A stretch of DNA of 64,000 nt, taken from positions 869,501 through 933,500 of the forward strand of contig NZ_JAUKTR010000001.1 in assembly GCF_030504955.1 (NCBI RefSeq). The letters run 5' to 3'. Each line of letters starts with the position of its first letter. Position 1 is the first letter of the stretch. The notes under the pieces are model-generated. The model had not been told where the DNA came from and did no database searches. It saw only the letters and a program-made list of their open reading frames with translations. Positions 26,109 to 34,452 of this stretch are shown one piece after another. Both the position numbers and the translations under genes were made by a program. The DNA is from Peiella sedimenti (GTDB lineage: Bacteria; Pseudomonadota; Alphaproteobacteria; Caulobacterales; Caulobacteraceae).

Positions 26109-27206
26109 TCAAGATTCAGTGCTTGATCGTTCGAGCGTCGCCGCCTGCGGCAAAGGCGTCCATTCCTCGGGCGAAGGCAGCGGCGCGAACAGCTGGTCAA
26201 TCCGCTGATCCGTCACGCTGTCCAGCGATCCGGGCGACCAGGCGGGCGCGTTGTCCTTGTCCAGGATTACAGCGCGAACGCCCTCCTGAAAGTCGTGGGT
26301 GCGTACGACCCGACCGCCTAGCCGGTACTCCATGGCCATGTTCTCGGCGAAGGAGCTCAGGCCCGCCCCAGTTCGCAGCTGGCGCAACGAGACTTTCAGG
26401 GACTGGGGCGACTTGCTCTGAAGCGTCTTCAGCTGAGCCAGAGCCCAGTCCGAGCCGTCGGTCTCGAGCGCGGCGAAGATTTCCTCCACCGTGTCGAAGG
26501 CGAACAGGCGGTCGATGGCCTCGCGGTGATCGGCGGTGGGCGCGGGACCCGCATCCTCGGCGAAGCGGTCGGCCACGGACCGGGGATCGCCCGGCTCAGC
26601 CACGAGGGCAGTCTTCAGTTCGTCGATACGCTCTGCAGGGACGAAGTGGCTGTGCACGCTCAGCGCCACCGTATCGGGCGCCTTGAGGCGCGCGCCGGTC
26701 AGGGCCAGCCAGGTCCCCGTCTCGCCAGGCAGGCGCGGCAGGAACCAGCCGCCGCCCACATCGGGGAACAGGCCGATGCCGGTCTCGGGCATGGCGTAGG
26801 TGGTGCGCTCGGTGGCCACCCGAACCGCCGCCGGTTCGCTGACTCCCACGCCGCCGCCCATGACGATGCCGTCCACGATGGCCGTGATCGGCTTGGGATA
26901 GACGAACATCAGGTGGTTCAGGCGGTACTCGGTCGCGAAGAAGGCCCTGGCCTCGGCGGCGTCGCCCGCGCCGCTTTCGGCGATCATACGGATGTCGCCG
27001 CCGGCGCAGAAGCCGCGCTCGCCGGCGTGGTCGATCAGCACCGAATGGACCTGATCATCCTCCAGCCAGGCCAGCAGCGCCTCGGTCATGGTCTGACACA
27101 TGCCCAGGTTCAGGGCGTGCAGCGCCTTGGGCCGGTTCAGGGTGATGCGGCCGACGCCGTTTTCGACGCGGGCGAGGATTTCAGACTCAGGCGCGGGTTC
27201 AGACAT
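26109..27206 (-). CDS. 3-hydroxyisobutyryl-CoA hydrolase (enoyl-CoA hydratase/isomerase family)
   Basis: Valine catabolism: releases 3-hydroxyisobutyrate from its CoA ester. 365 residues, longer than simple enoyl-CoA hydratases and typical of the HIBCH group. Motifs: GRITLNRPKALHALNLGM, GERGFCAGGDIRMIAESG, ITAIVDGIVMGGGVGVS (oxyanion hole), TTYAMPETGIGLFPDVGG with the conserved Glu and Asp, and a C-terminal SPQSLKVSLRQL, EYRLGGR. Neighbouring isobutyryl-CoA dehydrogenase supports the assignment. Confidence 0.92.
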   Translation of the reverse strand: MSEPAPESEILARVENGVGRITLNRPKALHALNLGMCQTMTEALLAWLEDDQVHSVLIDHAGERGFCAGGDIRMIAESGAGDAAEARAFFATEYRLNHLMFVYPKPITAIVDGIVMGGGVGVSEPAAVRVATERTTYAMPETGIGLFPDVGGGWFLPRLPGETGTWLALTGARLKAPDTVALSVHSHFVPAERIDELKTALVAEPGDPRSVADRFAEDAGPAPTADHREAIDRLFAFDTVEEIFAALETDGSDWALAQLKTLQSKSPQSLKVSLRQLRTGAGLSSFAENMAMEYRLGGRVVRTHDFQEGVRAVILDKDNAPAWSPGSLDSVTDQRIDQLFAPLPSPEEWTPLPQAATLERSSTES

Positions 27207-27215
27207 GGCGGGGGC

Positions 27216-27683
27216 TTAATCGCGCAAATCCATCACGTCCACGCCTGCGGTGCGCGCGGCGGCCAGGTAGGTGAAGGCCCCAGCGCCAAAGCTGAGGGCC
27301 ACGACAAGGAGCTCCAGCCACAGGCCTGGACTACCGAAAACGTCACCCATGGCGATCAGAACCCAGCCCTTTAACGCCAGGAGCAGCCCGGCGGGCAAAA
27401 GGGCGCTGACTAAAACGAAGGTGCGGCCCGGTCGGCGCGTTCGATTGGAGAGCGCCCGTGCGGTCGCAAGGACCACCACGCCCAGCACCGCACCTTGGAT
27501 GATCCCGGCGACCCAGTAGGCGATGCTGTTCAGCCGGAAGATGAGGTCCGAGCCGCTGCCTTCCCGCACGGCCAAGACCATGACCAGGCCCAGCAGCAGG
27601 CAGGAGCCCGCCTGAACGGCGGCGATGGCTAAGGCCAGCCAAGACCAGGGGATGCGGCCCTTGTAGTGGCGAGTCGCCGGCAT
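27216..27683 (-). CDS. Uncharacterised four-helix membrane protein
   Basis: 155 residues with four hydrophobic helices, a short basic N-terminus (MPATRHYKGRIPW) and a basic loop RALSNRTRRPGRT in the middle; the C-terminus is RTAGVDVMDLRD. The ATG at 27683 shares one base with the GNAT stop (TGATG); GTG 27686 is the alternative. It sits within the valine gene run. No family recognised. Confidence 0.72.
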   Translation of the reverse strand: MPATRHYKGRIPWSWLALAIAAVQAGSCLLLGLVMVLAVREGSGSDLIFRLNSIAYWVAGIIQGAVLGVVVLATARALSNRTRRPGRTFVLVSALLPAGLLLALKGWVLIAMGDVFGSPGLWLELLVVALSFGAGAFTYLAAARTAGVDVMDLRD

Positions 27684-28147
27684 CACAGGCGCTTTTCCAC
27701 GGCATAGTTGTGAATCGGCACGCCGGAGACCTCGAAATCCCGTCGGCTCACGACCGAAAAGCCGTGACGCAGGAAGAACCTCTTAGCCGCCTCGCTGGCT
27801 TCTGCGAACAGCCGTTGAAGGCCCTGAGCGCGGCTCCAGCTCTCAGCCTGGACATAAAGCGCGTCCGCCGCGCCCCTCGGCGCATCTGGCGCGCGGTAGA
27901 GGAAGTGGATGTGCCCGTCCCGCTCCACGTCGATGAAGCCGACTGGCCTGTCCTGATCCAGCGCGACCAGCCGCAAGCGCCCGTCCGCCATCAAGTCAAT
28001 CAGACGCTCCGCCGACGGCGCCAGTCCGGCCCACGCCGCGATCTGGTCAGGGGCGTAGTCGGAGGCGCCCAGACCCTCAACTGACCGACGATAGACGCGG
28101 CTGAGTGCCTCGGCGTCGGCCGCGTCGAACTGGCGGACCCTAAGCAC
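27683..28147 (-). CDS. GNAT family N-acetyltransferase
   Basis: 154 residues from GTG 28147, whose G is the last base of the preceding TAG. The frame opens VLRVRQFDAADAEALSRVYRRSV. Acetyl-CoA region LYVQAESWSRAQGLQRLFAEASEAAKRFFLRHGF; the last segment FFLRHGFSVVSRRDFEVSGVPI is typical of the family. Acceptor unknown. An apparently longer reading frame extending to 29005 is only antiphase read-through of the dehydrogenase gene. Confidence 0.86.
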   Translation of the reverse strand: MLRVRQFDAADAEALSRVYRRSVEGLGASDYAPDQIAAWAGLAPSAERLIDLMADGRLRLVALDQDRPVGFIDVERDGHIHFLYRAPDAPRGAADALYVQAESWSRAQGLQRLFAEASEAAKRFFLRHGFSVVSRRDFEVSGVPIHNYAVEKRL

Positions 28148-29286
28148 TACTGCCGCATCATCTCGCGGGCGGTGATCACCCGCATGATCTCGTTGGTGCC
28201 TTCCAGGATGCGGTGGACGCGCAGGTCGCGCACGATCCGCTCCAGCGGATAGTCCTTGAGATAGCCGTAGCCGCCGTGCAGTTGCAGCGCCTCGTCGGCG
28301 ATCTGGAAGCAGGCGTCCGTGGCCAGGCGCTTGGCCATGGCGCACCACTTGGTTTTTTCGGGGTGGTTGGTGTCGATGGCCCAGGCCCCGCGCAACACCA
28401 TCAGCCGCGCAGCCTCCAGCTGGGTGGCCATGTCGGCCAGCTTGAACTGGGTGTTCTGGAAGTCCGCCAGCGGCTTGCCGAACTGATTGCGCGTCTTCAC
28501 GTACTCCTGGGCCGTCTCCAGCGCCAGGCGCGCGCCGCCCAGCGAACAGGCGGCGATGTTCAGCCGCCCGCCGTCCAGCCCCATCATGGCGTAGCGGAAG
28601 CCGTCGCCCTCCTGGCCCAGCAGGTTGGCGGCCGACACTCGGCAGTCGTCGAAGGAGACGATGGCCGTGGGCTGGCTGTTCCAGCCCATCTTCTTTTCCT
28701 GGGCCCCGAAGCTGAGGCCCGGCGTGTCCTTGTCCACCACCAGGGTCGAGATGCCCTTGGGCCCTTCCTGGCCAGTGCGGACCATGACGACATAGACATC
28801 GGACGTCCCCGCGCCCGAGATGAAGGCCTTGGAGCCGTTGACGACATAATGATCGCCGTCCAGCCGGGCCGTCGTGCGTAGCGCCGCCGCGTCCGAGCCC
28901 GAGCCGGGCTCGGTCAGGCAGTACGAAGCGATCAGCTCCATGGTCGCCAGCCGGGGCACGTAGCGGGCGCGCAGATCGTCCGAACCGAAGCGGTCGATCA
29001 TCCACGTGGCCATGTTGTGGATCGAGATGAATGCGGCGGTCGAGACATCGCCCCGCGACAGCTCCTCGAAGATCAGCGCCGCCTCGACACGGCCAAAGCC
29101 CGAGCCGCCGAACTCGTCCTGAGTATAGATGGCCGCCAGGCCCAACTCGGCCGCCTGACGCATCACGTCCACAGGGAAGTGCTTAGTCTCATCCCAATCG
29201 GCCGCCTTTGGCATCAGCTCGGCCTCGGCGAACTGGCGCGCGGCCTCCTGAACGGCGCGTTGCTCCTCGTTCAGATCAAAATCCAT
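28147..29286 (-). CDS. Isobutyryl-CoA dehydrogenase-like acyl-CoA dehydrogenase
   Basis: FAD enzyme of valine breakdown (isobutyryl-CoA to methacrylyl-CoA). 379 residues from MDFDLNEEQRAVQEAARQFA. Motifs: YCLTEPGSGSDAAALRTTA (FAD/substrate), GSKAFISGAGTSDVYVVMVRTG, RNQFGKPLADFQ, QLHGGYGYLKDYPLERIVRD, and the base glutamate in ILEGTNEIMR. Substrate assigned from similarity to ACAD8-type enzymes and the adjacent HIBCH and nearby mmsB. The 23-residue upstream extension is rejected. Confidence 0.92.
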   Translation of the reverse strand: MDFDLNEEQRAVQEAARQFAEAELMPKAADWDETKHFPVDVMRQAAELGLAAIYTQDEFGGSGFGRVEAALIFEELSRGDVSTAAFISIHNMATWMIDRFGSDDLRARYVPRLATMELIASYCLTEPGSGSDAAALRTTARLDGDHYVVNGSKAFISGAGTSDVYVVMVRTGQEGPKGISTLVVDKDTPGLSFGAQEKKMGWNSQPTAIVSFDDCRVSAANLLGQEGDGFRYAMMGLDGGRLNIAACSLGGARLALETAQEYVKTRNQFGKPLADFQNTQFKLADMATQLEAARLMVLRGAWAIDTNHPEKTKWCAMAKRLATDACFQIADEALQLHGGYGYLKDYPLERIVRDLRVHRILEGTNEIMRVITAREMMRQ

Positions 29287-29384
29287 GCTCGAGACCTTGT
29301 GGCGTTTAAGGGTTTCCGCCCGGAAGCGCTTGAGATAAGGCCCACGGAAGCGCATCGTGACGGCGCAGCCTCCAGGGGGCCTGG

Positions 29385-29876
29385 ATGACGGAAACGGCTT
29401 TTAGTGGACGCGGCCATGCTTCGTCGAGCGACGATCGGAACCTGGCCTTCATAGCCTACGGGCTGATGTTCGCCGCGCCGTTCGTGTTCGGCCTCACGTC
29501 CCTGATCGCCGTCGTCATCGCCTATGTCAGAAAGCCCGAGGCCGACGCAGTGAACGCCAGCCACTTCCGCTTTCAGATCCGCTCCTTCTGGATTTCCTTC
29601 GGCCTGGCGATTCTGTCGGCCGCGGCCCTGCTGGTGGGGGTCGGCTTTCTGCTGGCGGATCTGGTGACCTTGGCCACCAACAACTATCGCGGCTGGGAGG
29701 CCTGGGAGGCGGCGTCGGTCGATGCGGGGGCACTGCGCCTGCACGCCGCGACGGTGATCGGCCTGATCATCTTCGTCATCGCCTATGTCAGCGCCGGGCT
29801 CTGGGCCATCGCCAGCGCCCTGTTCGGCATGGCGCGCCTGTCGGCCCAGGGCGCCATCGGACGGCCCGCAGCCTGA
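29385..29876 (+). CDS. DUF4870-like membrane protein
   Basis: 163 residues with three to four hydrophobic helices. After NLAFIAYGLMFAAPFVFG come a short loop YVRKPEADAVNASHFRFQIRSFWISFG and two C-terminal helices. The SHFRFQIRSFW segment between helices is the hallmark of DUF4870/Tic20-like proteins. Function unknown. hemB starts 1 bp after its stop codon, so the two are translationally linked. Confidence 0.8.
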   Translation: MTETAFSGRGHASSSDDRNLAFIAYGLMFAAPFVFGLTSLIAVVIAYVRKPEADAVNASHFRFQIRSFWISFGLAILSAAALLVGVGFLLADLVTLATNNYRGWEAWEAASVDAGALRLHAATVIGLIIFVIAYVSAGLWAIASALFGMARLSAQGAIGRPAA

Positions 29877-29877
29877 C

Positions 29878-30867
29878 ATGACCGCCCGCTTCCCCGCCTA
29901 TCGCCCGCGCCGCCTGCGCCAGGCGTCCTGGATCCGCAGCCTGATCGCTGAAACGACGCTGAGACCGGCGGACTTCATCTGGCCTATTGTCGTGCATGAC
30001 GGTCAGGAGGATCGCATCCCGGTCGCCTCCATGCCGGGCGTGGAGCGCCTGTCGGTTCGGGCGGTGGCCGAGGCGGCGCGGCAGGCGCGCGACCTGGGCA
30101 TCCCCTGCATCGCTCTGTTTCCGCACATCGACGGCGCCAGGAAGGACGCCGGCGGGTCAGCGGCGTTCGACTCGGCGGGGCTGGTGCCCGACGCCATCAA
30201 GGCCGCCAAGGACGCCGCGCCCGAGGTGGGCGTCATGTGCGACGTGGCGCTGGACTGCTTCACCAATCACGGCCACGACGGCCTGCTGGAGGGCGGCCGC
30301 ATCGTCAACGACGCCACGGTCGAGGCCCTGGTGCGTCAGGCGCTGATTCAGGCCGAAGCGGGGGCTGACATCGTGGCCCCGTCCGACATGATGGACGGCC
30401 GCGTCGGCGCGATCCGCGCGGGGCTGGAGGGCGCTGGCCATCACGACGTGATGATCCTGGCCTATGCGGCCAAGTACGCCTCGGCCTTCTATGGGCCCTA
30501 TCGCGACGCGGTCGGCTCGGCCAGGGCGCTGAGCGGCGACAAGAAGACCTATCAGATGGACCCGGCCAACACCGACGAGGCCCTGCGCGAGGTGGCGCTG
30601 GACCTGGCCGAGGGCGCCGACATGGTCATGGTCAAGCCGGGCATGCCCTATCTGGATATCGTGCGCCGCGTGGTGGAGCGCTTCGCCGTCCCCACCTTCG
30701 CCTATCAGGTGTCGGGGGAGTACTCGATGATCCGCGCCGCCGTCGCCAACGGTTGGCTGGATGAGGAACGCGCCATCCTGGAAAGCCTGATCGCCTTCAA
30801 GCGCGCCGGCTGCGCCGGGATCGTGAGCTATTTCGCGCCTCAGGCGTGCCGGCTGCTGGGCGCTTAG
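29878..30867 (+). CDS. hemB: Porphobilinogen synthase (5-aminolevulinate dehydratase)
   Basis: Joins two ALA to porphobilinogen, the step after hemA. 329 residues from MTARFPAYRPRRLRQ. The two Schiff-base lysines are in YAAKYASAFYGPYR and MVKPGMPYLDI. The metal loop DVALDCFTNHGHDG has Asp/Ala where zinc enzymes have the cysteine triad, which marks the Mg-dependent, zinc-independent class. Start at 29878 chosen over 29785, which lies inside the upstream gene. Confidence 0.97.
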   Translation: MTARFPAYRPRRLRQASWIRSLIAETTLRPADFIWPIVVHDGQEDRIPVASMPGVERLSVRAVAEAARQARDLGIPCIALFPHIDGARKDAGGSAAFDSAGLVPDAIKAAKDAAPEVGVMCDVALDCFTNHGHDGLLEGGRIVNDATVEALVRQALIQAEAGADIVAPSDMMDGRVGAIRAGLEGAGHHDVMILAYAAKYASAFYGPYRDAVGSARALSGDKKTYQMDPANTDEALREVALDLAEGADMVMVKPGMPYLDIVRRVVERFAVPTFAYQVSGEYSMIRAAVANGWLDEERAILESLIAFKRAGCAGIVSYFAPQACRLLGA

Positions 30868-31589
30868 AAAGGCGCGATCCATCCCGTTGCGGGCAAGGAC
30901 CGGTCAGAAACCGCCAGCCGAGCCGCAGCCTTTCCCAACAGGCGCGTCGAATCCAGGACCGGCAACGGCGAATTGTCCGCATTGATGATGATCGGGATTT
31001 CCGTGCAACCCAGGATCACGCATTCCGCTCCCTGGGCGGCCAGTTCTTCGATCGCCTCGACAAACACCGCAGTGGTCTCTGGCCGGAAAACGCCACGGCA
31101 CAATTCTTCGAAGATCAGGGTATTCAGGCGTGACTGAGTTTGCGGCGACGGGGTGATGCGCTCAAGGCCCGCGTCAGCCATGGCGTGCTCATAAGCCGAC
31201 CCGGTCATCGTCCAGCGGGTGCCAGTCAGACCTACCTTGCGCCAGCCGTTCCCAACCGCCTCGGCGCAAACGACCTGCGCGATGTGCAGCCCCGGCAGCG
31301 CCGCACGGCCTATGACCTGATCCAACACGATATGAGCCGTATTGTCGGGGCAGACAAAGAAGTCTGCGCCGGCGCGGGCCACCACCTCGACGCCTCGAAG
31401 AAGGTGCTCAGCCACCTCCGCATGCTCGCCGGACTCCCAGCCCGGCATACTGAGCCCCATGGGGATGGCGCAGGAGACGATATTCGGGTGCATGTGAGGA
31501 CCGAGTAGGGTTTCGCCCTCATGCACGGCGGTCAGAAAACACAGCGCCGCACCCTCGGCGCTATGGCCCGCGATACCGATGGTTTTCAT
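30864..31589 (-). CDS. Aspartate/glutamate racemase family protein
   Basis: 241 residues from MKTIGIAGHSAEGAAL, GGGAG 6 nt upstream. The two catalytic cysteines of the cofactor-independent family are visible: DFFVCPDNTAHI and CVILGCTEIPIII. The GTRWTMTGSAYEHAMADAG segment is typical. Substrate uncertain (aspartate, glutamate or a hydantoin). It overlaps the 3' end of convergent hemB by 4 bp. Confidence 0.88.
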   Translation of the reverse strand: MKTIGIAGHSAEGAALCFLTAVHEGETLLGPHMHPNIVSCAIPMGLSMPGWESGEHAEVAEHLLRGVEVVARAGADFFVCPDNTAHIVLDQVIGRAALPGLHIAQVVCAEAVGNGWRKVGLTGTRWTMTGSAYEHAMADAGLERITPSPQTQSRLNTLIFEELCRGVFRPETTAVFVEAIEELAAQGAECVILGCTEIPIIINADNSPLPVLDSTRLLGKAAARLAVSDRSLPATGWIAPF

Positions 31590-31750
31590 GCCGATCTCCC
31601 GAGGCATCAGGATGGCTCCAGACGTGGGTGGAAGCAATCGCCTCGATGTTGCGAACTCAGTGCTGACTGTCGGCGTCGCCCTAGCCCACACGTCCTTGTT
31701 GAGCGTAGGGTCCGCTTCGGGTCGGCCCGCGCTTGAAGAAGGAACCGTCC

Positions 31751-32179
31751 ATGAAGATCGTCACCAGCCTCAGCTTCCGCGGCCAGTGCCGTGAAGCCTT
31801 TGAGTTTTACGCCCAGGTCCTGGGCGGAAAGGTCACCGCCGCCCTGCCCTACGGCGACGGCCCGCCCGAGATGCAGACGCCGGAGCACATGCGCGACTGG
31901 CTGATGCACTGCTGGCTGGAGGTGGGTGATCAGGCGATCATGGGCGCGGACATGGACGTGCAATGGGCGCCCAACATCGACAAACCGAAGAACGGCTTCG
32001 ACGTCACCGTGCATACCGACGACCTGGAACAGGCGCGCCGCTGGTTCGACGGTCTGTCCGAAGGCGGCAAGGTGGTCATGCCCTTTGCCGAAACCTTCTG
32101 GTCGCCCGGCTATGGCTCACTGATCGACCGGTTCGGCGTTCCGTGGATGGTCAACACGCAAGGCGAAGTGAACGGCTAG
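31751..32179 (+). CDS. VOC family protein (PhnB-like)
   Basis: 142 residues from MKIVTSLSFRGQCREAFEFY, the classic PhnB/YjdN-type opening. Middle PYGDGPPEMQTP, MHCWLEVGDQAIMGADM, and the end FWSPGYGSLIDRFGVPWMVN are diagnostic of the 3-demethylubiquinone-methyltransferase-like VOC subgroup. No partner gene suggests a substrate. AAGGA lies 7 nt before the ATG. Confidence 0.9.
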   Translation: MKIVTSLSFRGQCREAFEFYAQVLGGKVTAALPYGDGPPEMQTPEHMRDWLMHCWLEVGDQAIMGADMDVQWAPNIDKPKNGFDVTVHTDDLEQARRWFDGLSEGGKVVMPFAETFWSPGYGSLIDRFGVPWMVNTQGEVNG

Positions 32180-32253
32180 CTGTCGCCAAGCCTTGCCTTG
32201 ACAGAGGCGTAGCGGCGTTGGACGAAGCGCCCCGTAAGAGGGGTGGGACCTTC

Positions 32254-32937
32254 ATGGGCTTTCTGGGTTTCGGCGGCCGCAGGCGCGCGGCCTCTTCTTC
32301 GCATTCCTCAACCGCGGGCGCTGCCTCGCCTCCTCCGCCGCGCGATCCGACGCCGGAGGAGGCGCTGGCCCTGCTCAAGGCGGGGAACGAAGCCTTTGTG
32401 AACGGTCGCAGCCAACTGGGCCACGTCACGGCTGACGACCTCGCCGGCCTGCAGGACGGGCAGAAGCCCTTCGCCGTCATCGTCGGTTGCGCCGACAGCC
32501 GCACGCCGCCGACCATCCTGTTCAACCAGGGCCTCGGCCGCCTGTTCATCGTGCGCGTGGCGGGCAACACGGTGGACCGCCGGGGTCTGGCCTCCATCGT
32601 CTATGCGGTCAGGAACCTGGGCTGCCCGCTGGTGGTTGTGATGGGTCATACCGGCTGCGGCGCGGTGGCCGCGGCCGAGGCCGTGGTCGACGGCAAGACC
32701 GAGCTGGACCCCTCCCTGGAGGAGATGATCGTGCCGATCATCCCGGCGGTGCTGACCGCCCGGCGCACCCGCCGCAACGACATCGCCGTGGCCGCGGTCG
32801 AGGAAAACGCCCGCCGCGTGGCGGCCAAGCTGCACACCTCGGACACCAGCCTGCAGCAGGCCGTCGACGAGGGCCGGCTGATGATCGTCGCCTGCGTGAA
32901 AGAGCTGCACTCGGGCCGCGTCAGGTTCCTGGATTAG
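32254..32937 (+). CDS. Beta-class carbonic anhydrase
   Basis: Interconverts CO2 and bicarbonate. 227 residues. Zinc ligands and dyad are present: GCADSRTPP (Cys79, Asp81, Arg83) and MGHTGCGA (His132, Cys135). Other motifs: LFIVRVAGNTV, GLASIVYAV. The first ~30 residues are an unusual Ser/Ala/Pro-rich low-complexity extension with a GGRRRAASSS start, not a clear signal peptide. 3' end overlaps the convergent dehydrogenase by 4 bp. Confidence 0.94.
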   Translation: MGFLGFGGRRRAASSSHSSTAGAASPPPPRDPTPEEALALLKAGNEAFVNGRSQLGHVTADDLAGLQDGQKPFAVIVGCADSRTPPTILFNQGLGRLFIVRVAGNTVDRRGLASIVYAVRNLGCPLVVVMGHTGCGAVAAAEAVVDGKTELDPSLEEMIVPIIPAVLTARRTRRNDIAVAAVEENARRVAAKLHTSDTSLQQAVDEGRLMIVACVKELHSGRVRFLD

Positions 32938-33797
32938 CCCTTCGGCGGCTCCAACCGCGTCACCAGGCTTGAGGTGTCCCAGCGGTTTCCGCCTGAACTC
33001 TGCACCTCGGCGTAGTAGCCGTCCACCAGCCGGGTCAGGTCCAGGCGCGCGCCGTTGCGGGCCGCCTCGTCGAGAACCAGGCCCAGATCCTTGCGCATCC
33101 AGTCGACGGCGAATCCGAAGTCGAACCTGCCTTCGGCCATGGTCGGCCAGCGATTGTCCATCTGCCAGGACTGGGCCGCGCCCTTGCCGATGGCGGCCAG
33201 CACCGCGTCGGGGTCAAGCCCCGCGCGTTTCGTGAAGTGCATGGCCTCGGCCAGGCCCTGAACCACGCCGGCGATGGCGATCTGGTTGACCATCTTGGTC
33301 AACTGGCCGCTGCCGGCTGGGCCCATCAGGCGCATGGCGGCGGCATAGGTGCCCATGACGGGTTCCATTCGCGCGAACGCGTCCGGCTCTCCCCCCGCCA
33401 TGACCGTCAGGCGGCCGTTCTCGGCCCCGGCCTGGCCGCCCGAAACCGGCGCATCGATGAAGCTGAAGCCGCGTTCGGCGGCCAGCGCCGCGATCTCGCG
33501 GGCGACCTCGGCCGAGGTAGTGGTGTGATCGACGATCACCGCGCCCGGCGCCAGAACCGGCAGAGCTTGGCTGACCACCTGGCGCACGTCGTCGTCGTTG
33601 CCGACGCACAGGATCAAGGCCTCAGCGTCCTCGGAGGCGGTCCGAACGGATTCATGGGCGGTTCCGCCCGTGCGTTCGGCCCAGGCTTGGGCCTTCGAAA
33701 AGGTGCGGTTGTAGCCGCGCACCTCGTGCCCGGCCCTGACCAGATGTCCGGCCATGGGTCCGCCCATGACGCCCAGCCCCGCGAAGGCGATCCTCAT
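32934..33797 (-). CDS. NAD(P)-dependent beta-hydroxyacid dehydrogenase
   Basis: 287 residues, 6-phosphogluconate/3-hydroxyisobutyrate dehydrogenase superfamily: GLGVMGGPMAGHLVRAG nucleotide motif, DAPVSGGQAGAENGRLTVMAGG, and catalytic lysine in LTKMVNQIAIAG. Similar to but distinct from the mmsB product; could be a tartronate-semialdehyde or succinic-semialdehyde reductase. It follows the flavin reductase gene by 10 bp. Confidence 0.88.
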   Translation of the reverse strand: MRIAFAGLGVMGGPMAGHLVRAGHEVRGYNRTFSKAQAWAERTGGTAHESVRTASEDAEALILCVGNDDDVRQVVSQALPVLAPGAVIVDHTTTSAEVAREIAALAAERGFSFIDAPVSGGQAGAENGRLTVMAGGEPDAFARMEPVMGTYAAAMRLMGPAGSGQLTKMVNQIAIAGVVQGLAEAMHFTKRAGLDPDAVLAAIGKGAAQSWQMDNRWPTMAEGRFDFGFAVDWMRKDLGLVLDEAARNGARLDLTRLVDGYYAEVQSSGGNRWDTSSLVTRLEPPKG

Positions 33798-33807
33798 CTG
33801 CGCCCTT

Positions 33808-34296
33808 TCATCGTCCTTGGCCCTCCACCTTGCTGTACCAGCCCTTGTAGAACACCAGCCCGTCGCCCGGCCGTGTTTCCCAGCGATCCACCCGGCCCAG
33901 CACGATCAGGTGGTCGCCCGCCTGGGTGCGCTCGGTCGTGGTGCAGATCAGCCGCGTCAGGGCGCCGGGCATCAGAGGCGGCTCGCCGTCGACGCGCGGC
34001 TCCAGTTCGTCGCTTTCCAGCCGGCAGATGCCGGTGGCGAAGCGCTCGGCCAGGGCCGCCTGCTCGGCGCCCAGCACATGCACCGCGAAACGCTCGGCGG
34101 TGGCGAAGGCTGGCCAGCGGGCCGAGGTCTCCTCCAGGCACCACAGGATCAGCGGCGGCGTCAGGGACACCGAGGTGAAGGAGTTGACCGTCAGGCCCAG
34201 CGGCCCCTCGGCGGAATCGGCGGTCACCACGCACACCCCGGTGGCGAAGGCGCCCAGCGCGCGGCGGTATGCGATCGTCGGGTCCAGCGGGGGCAC
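33808..34296 (-). CDS. Flavin reductase family (FMN-binding) protein
   Basis: 162 residues from a GTG. Family opening YRRALGAFATGVCVVTA, then GLTVNSFTSVSLTPPLILWCL, FAVHVLGAEQAALAERFA, and a C-terminal HLIVLGRVDRWE..PGDGLVFYKGWY. Supplies reduced flavin to a monooxygenase or acts as an NAD(P)H:flavin oxidoreductase; no partner oxygenase is nearby. Confidence 0.9.
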   Translation of the reverse strand: MPPLDPTIAYRRALGAFATGVCVVTADSAEGPLGLTVNSFTSVSLTPPLILWCLEETSARWPAFATAERFAVHVLGAEQAALAERFATGICRLESDELEPRVDGEPPLMPGALTRLICTTTERTQAGDHLIVLGRVDRWETRPGDGLVFYKGWYSKVEGQGR

Positions 34297-34452
34297 GGCC
34301 CGGACCTAAGGCGCTGCGGGCGTGAGCGCAAGGCAGAGCATGGCCGGCGACTTTCCGTCGTCTCCCAGGAAGAGATGGCGCGCGGGCCCTTCCGCAACCT
34401 CGCCTTAACCTTGATCGGCGAAGCCTGAACCCCTGTCACGGGGCTTTGCGGC

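Noticed and set aside
28148..29005. Apparent N-terminal extension of the GNAT gene into a 440-codon frame
   Set aside because: This part is out-of-frame read-through of the acyl-CoA dehydrogenase; the GNAT protein begins at the GTG overlapping the dehydrogenase stop.
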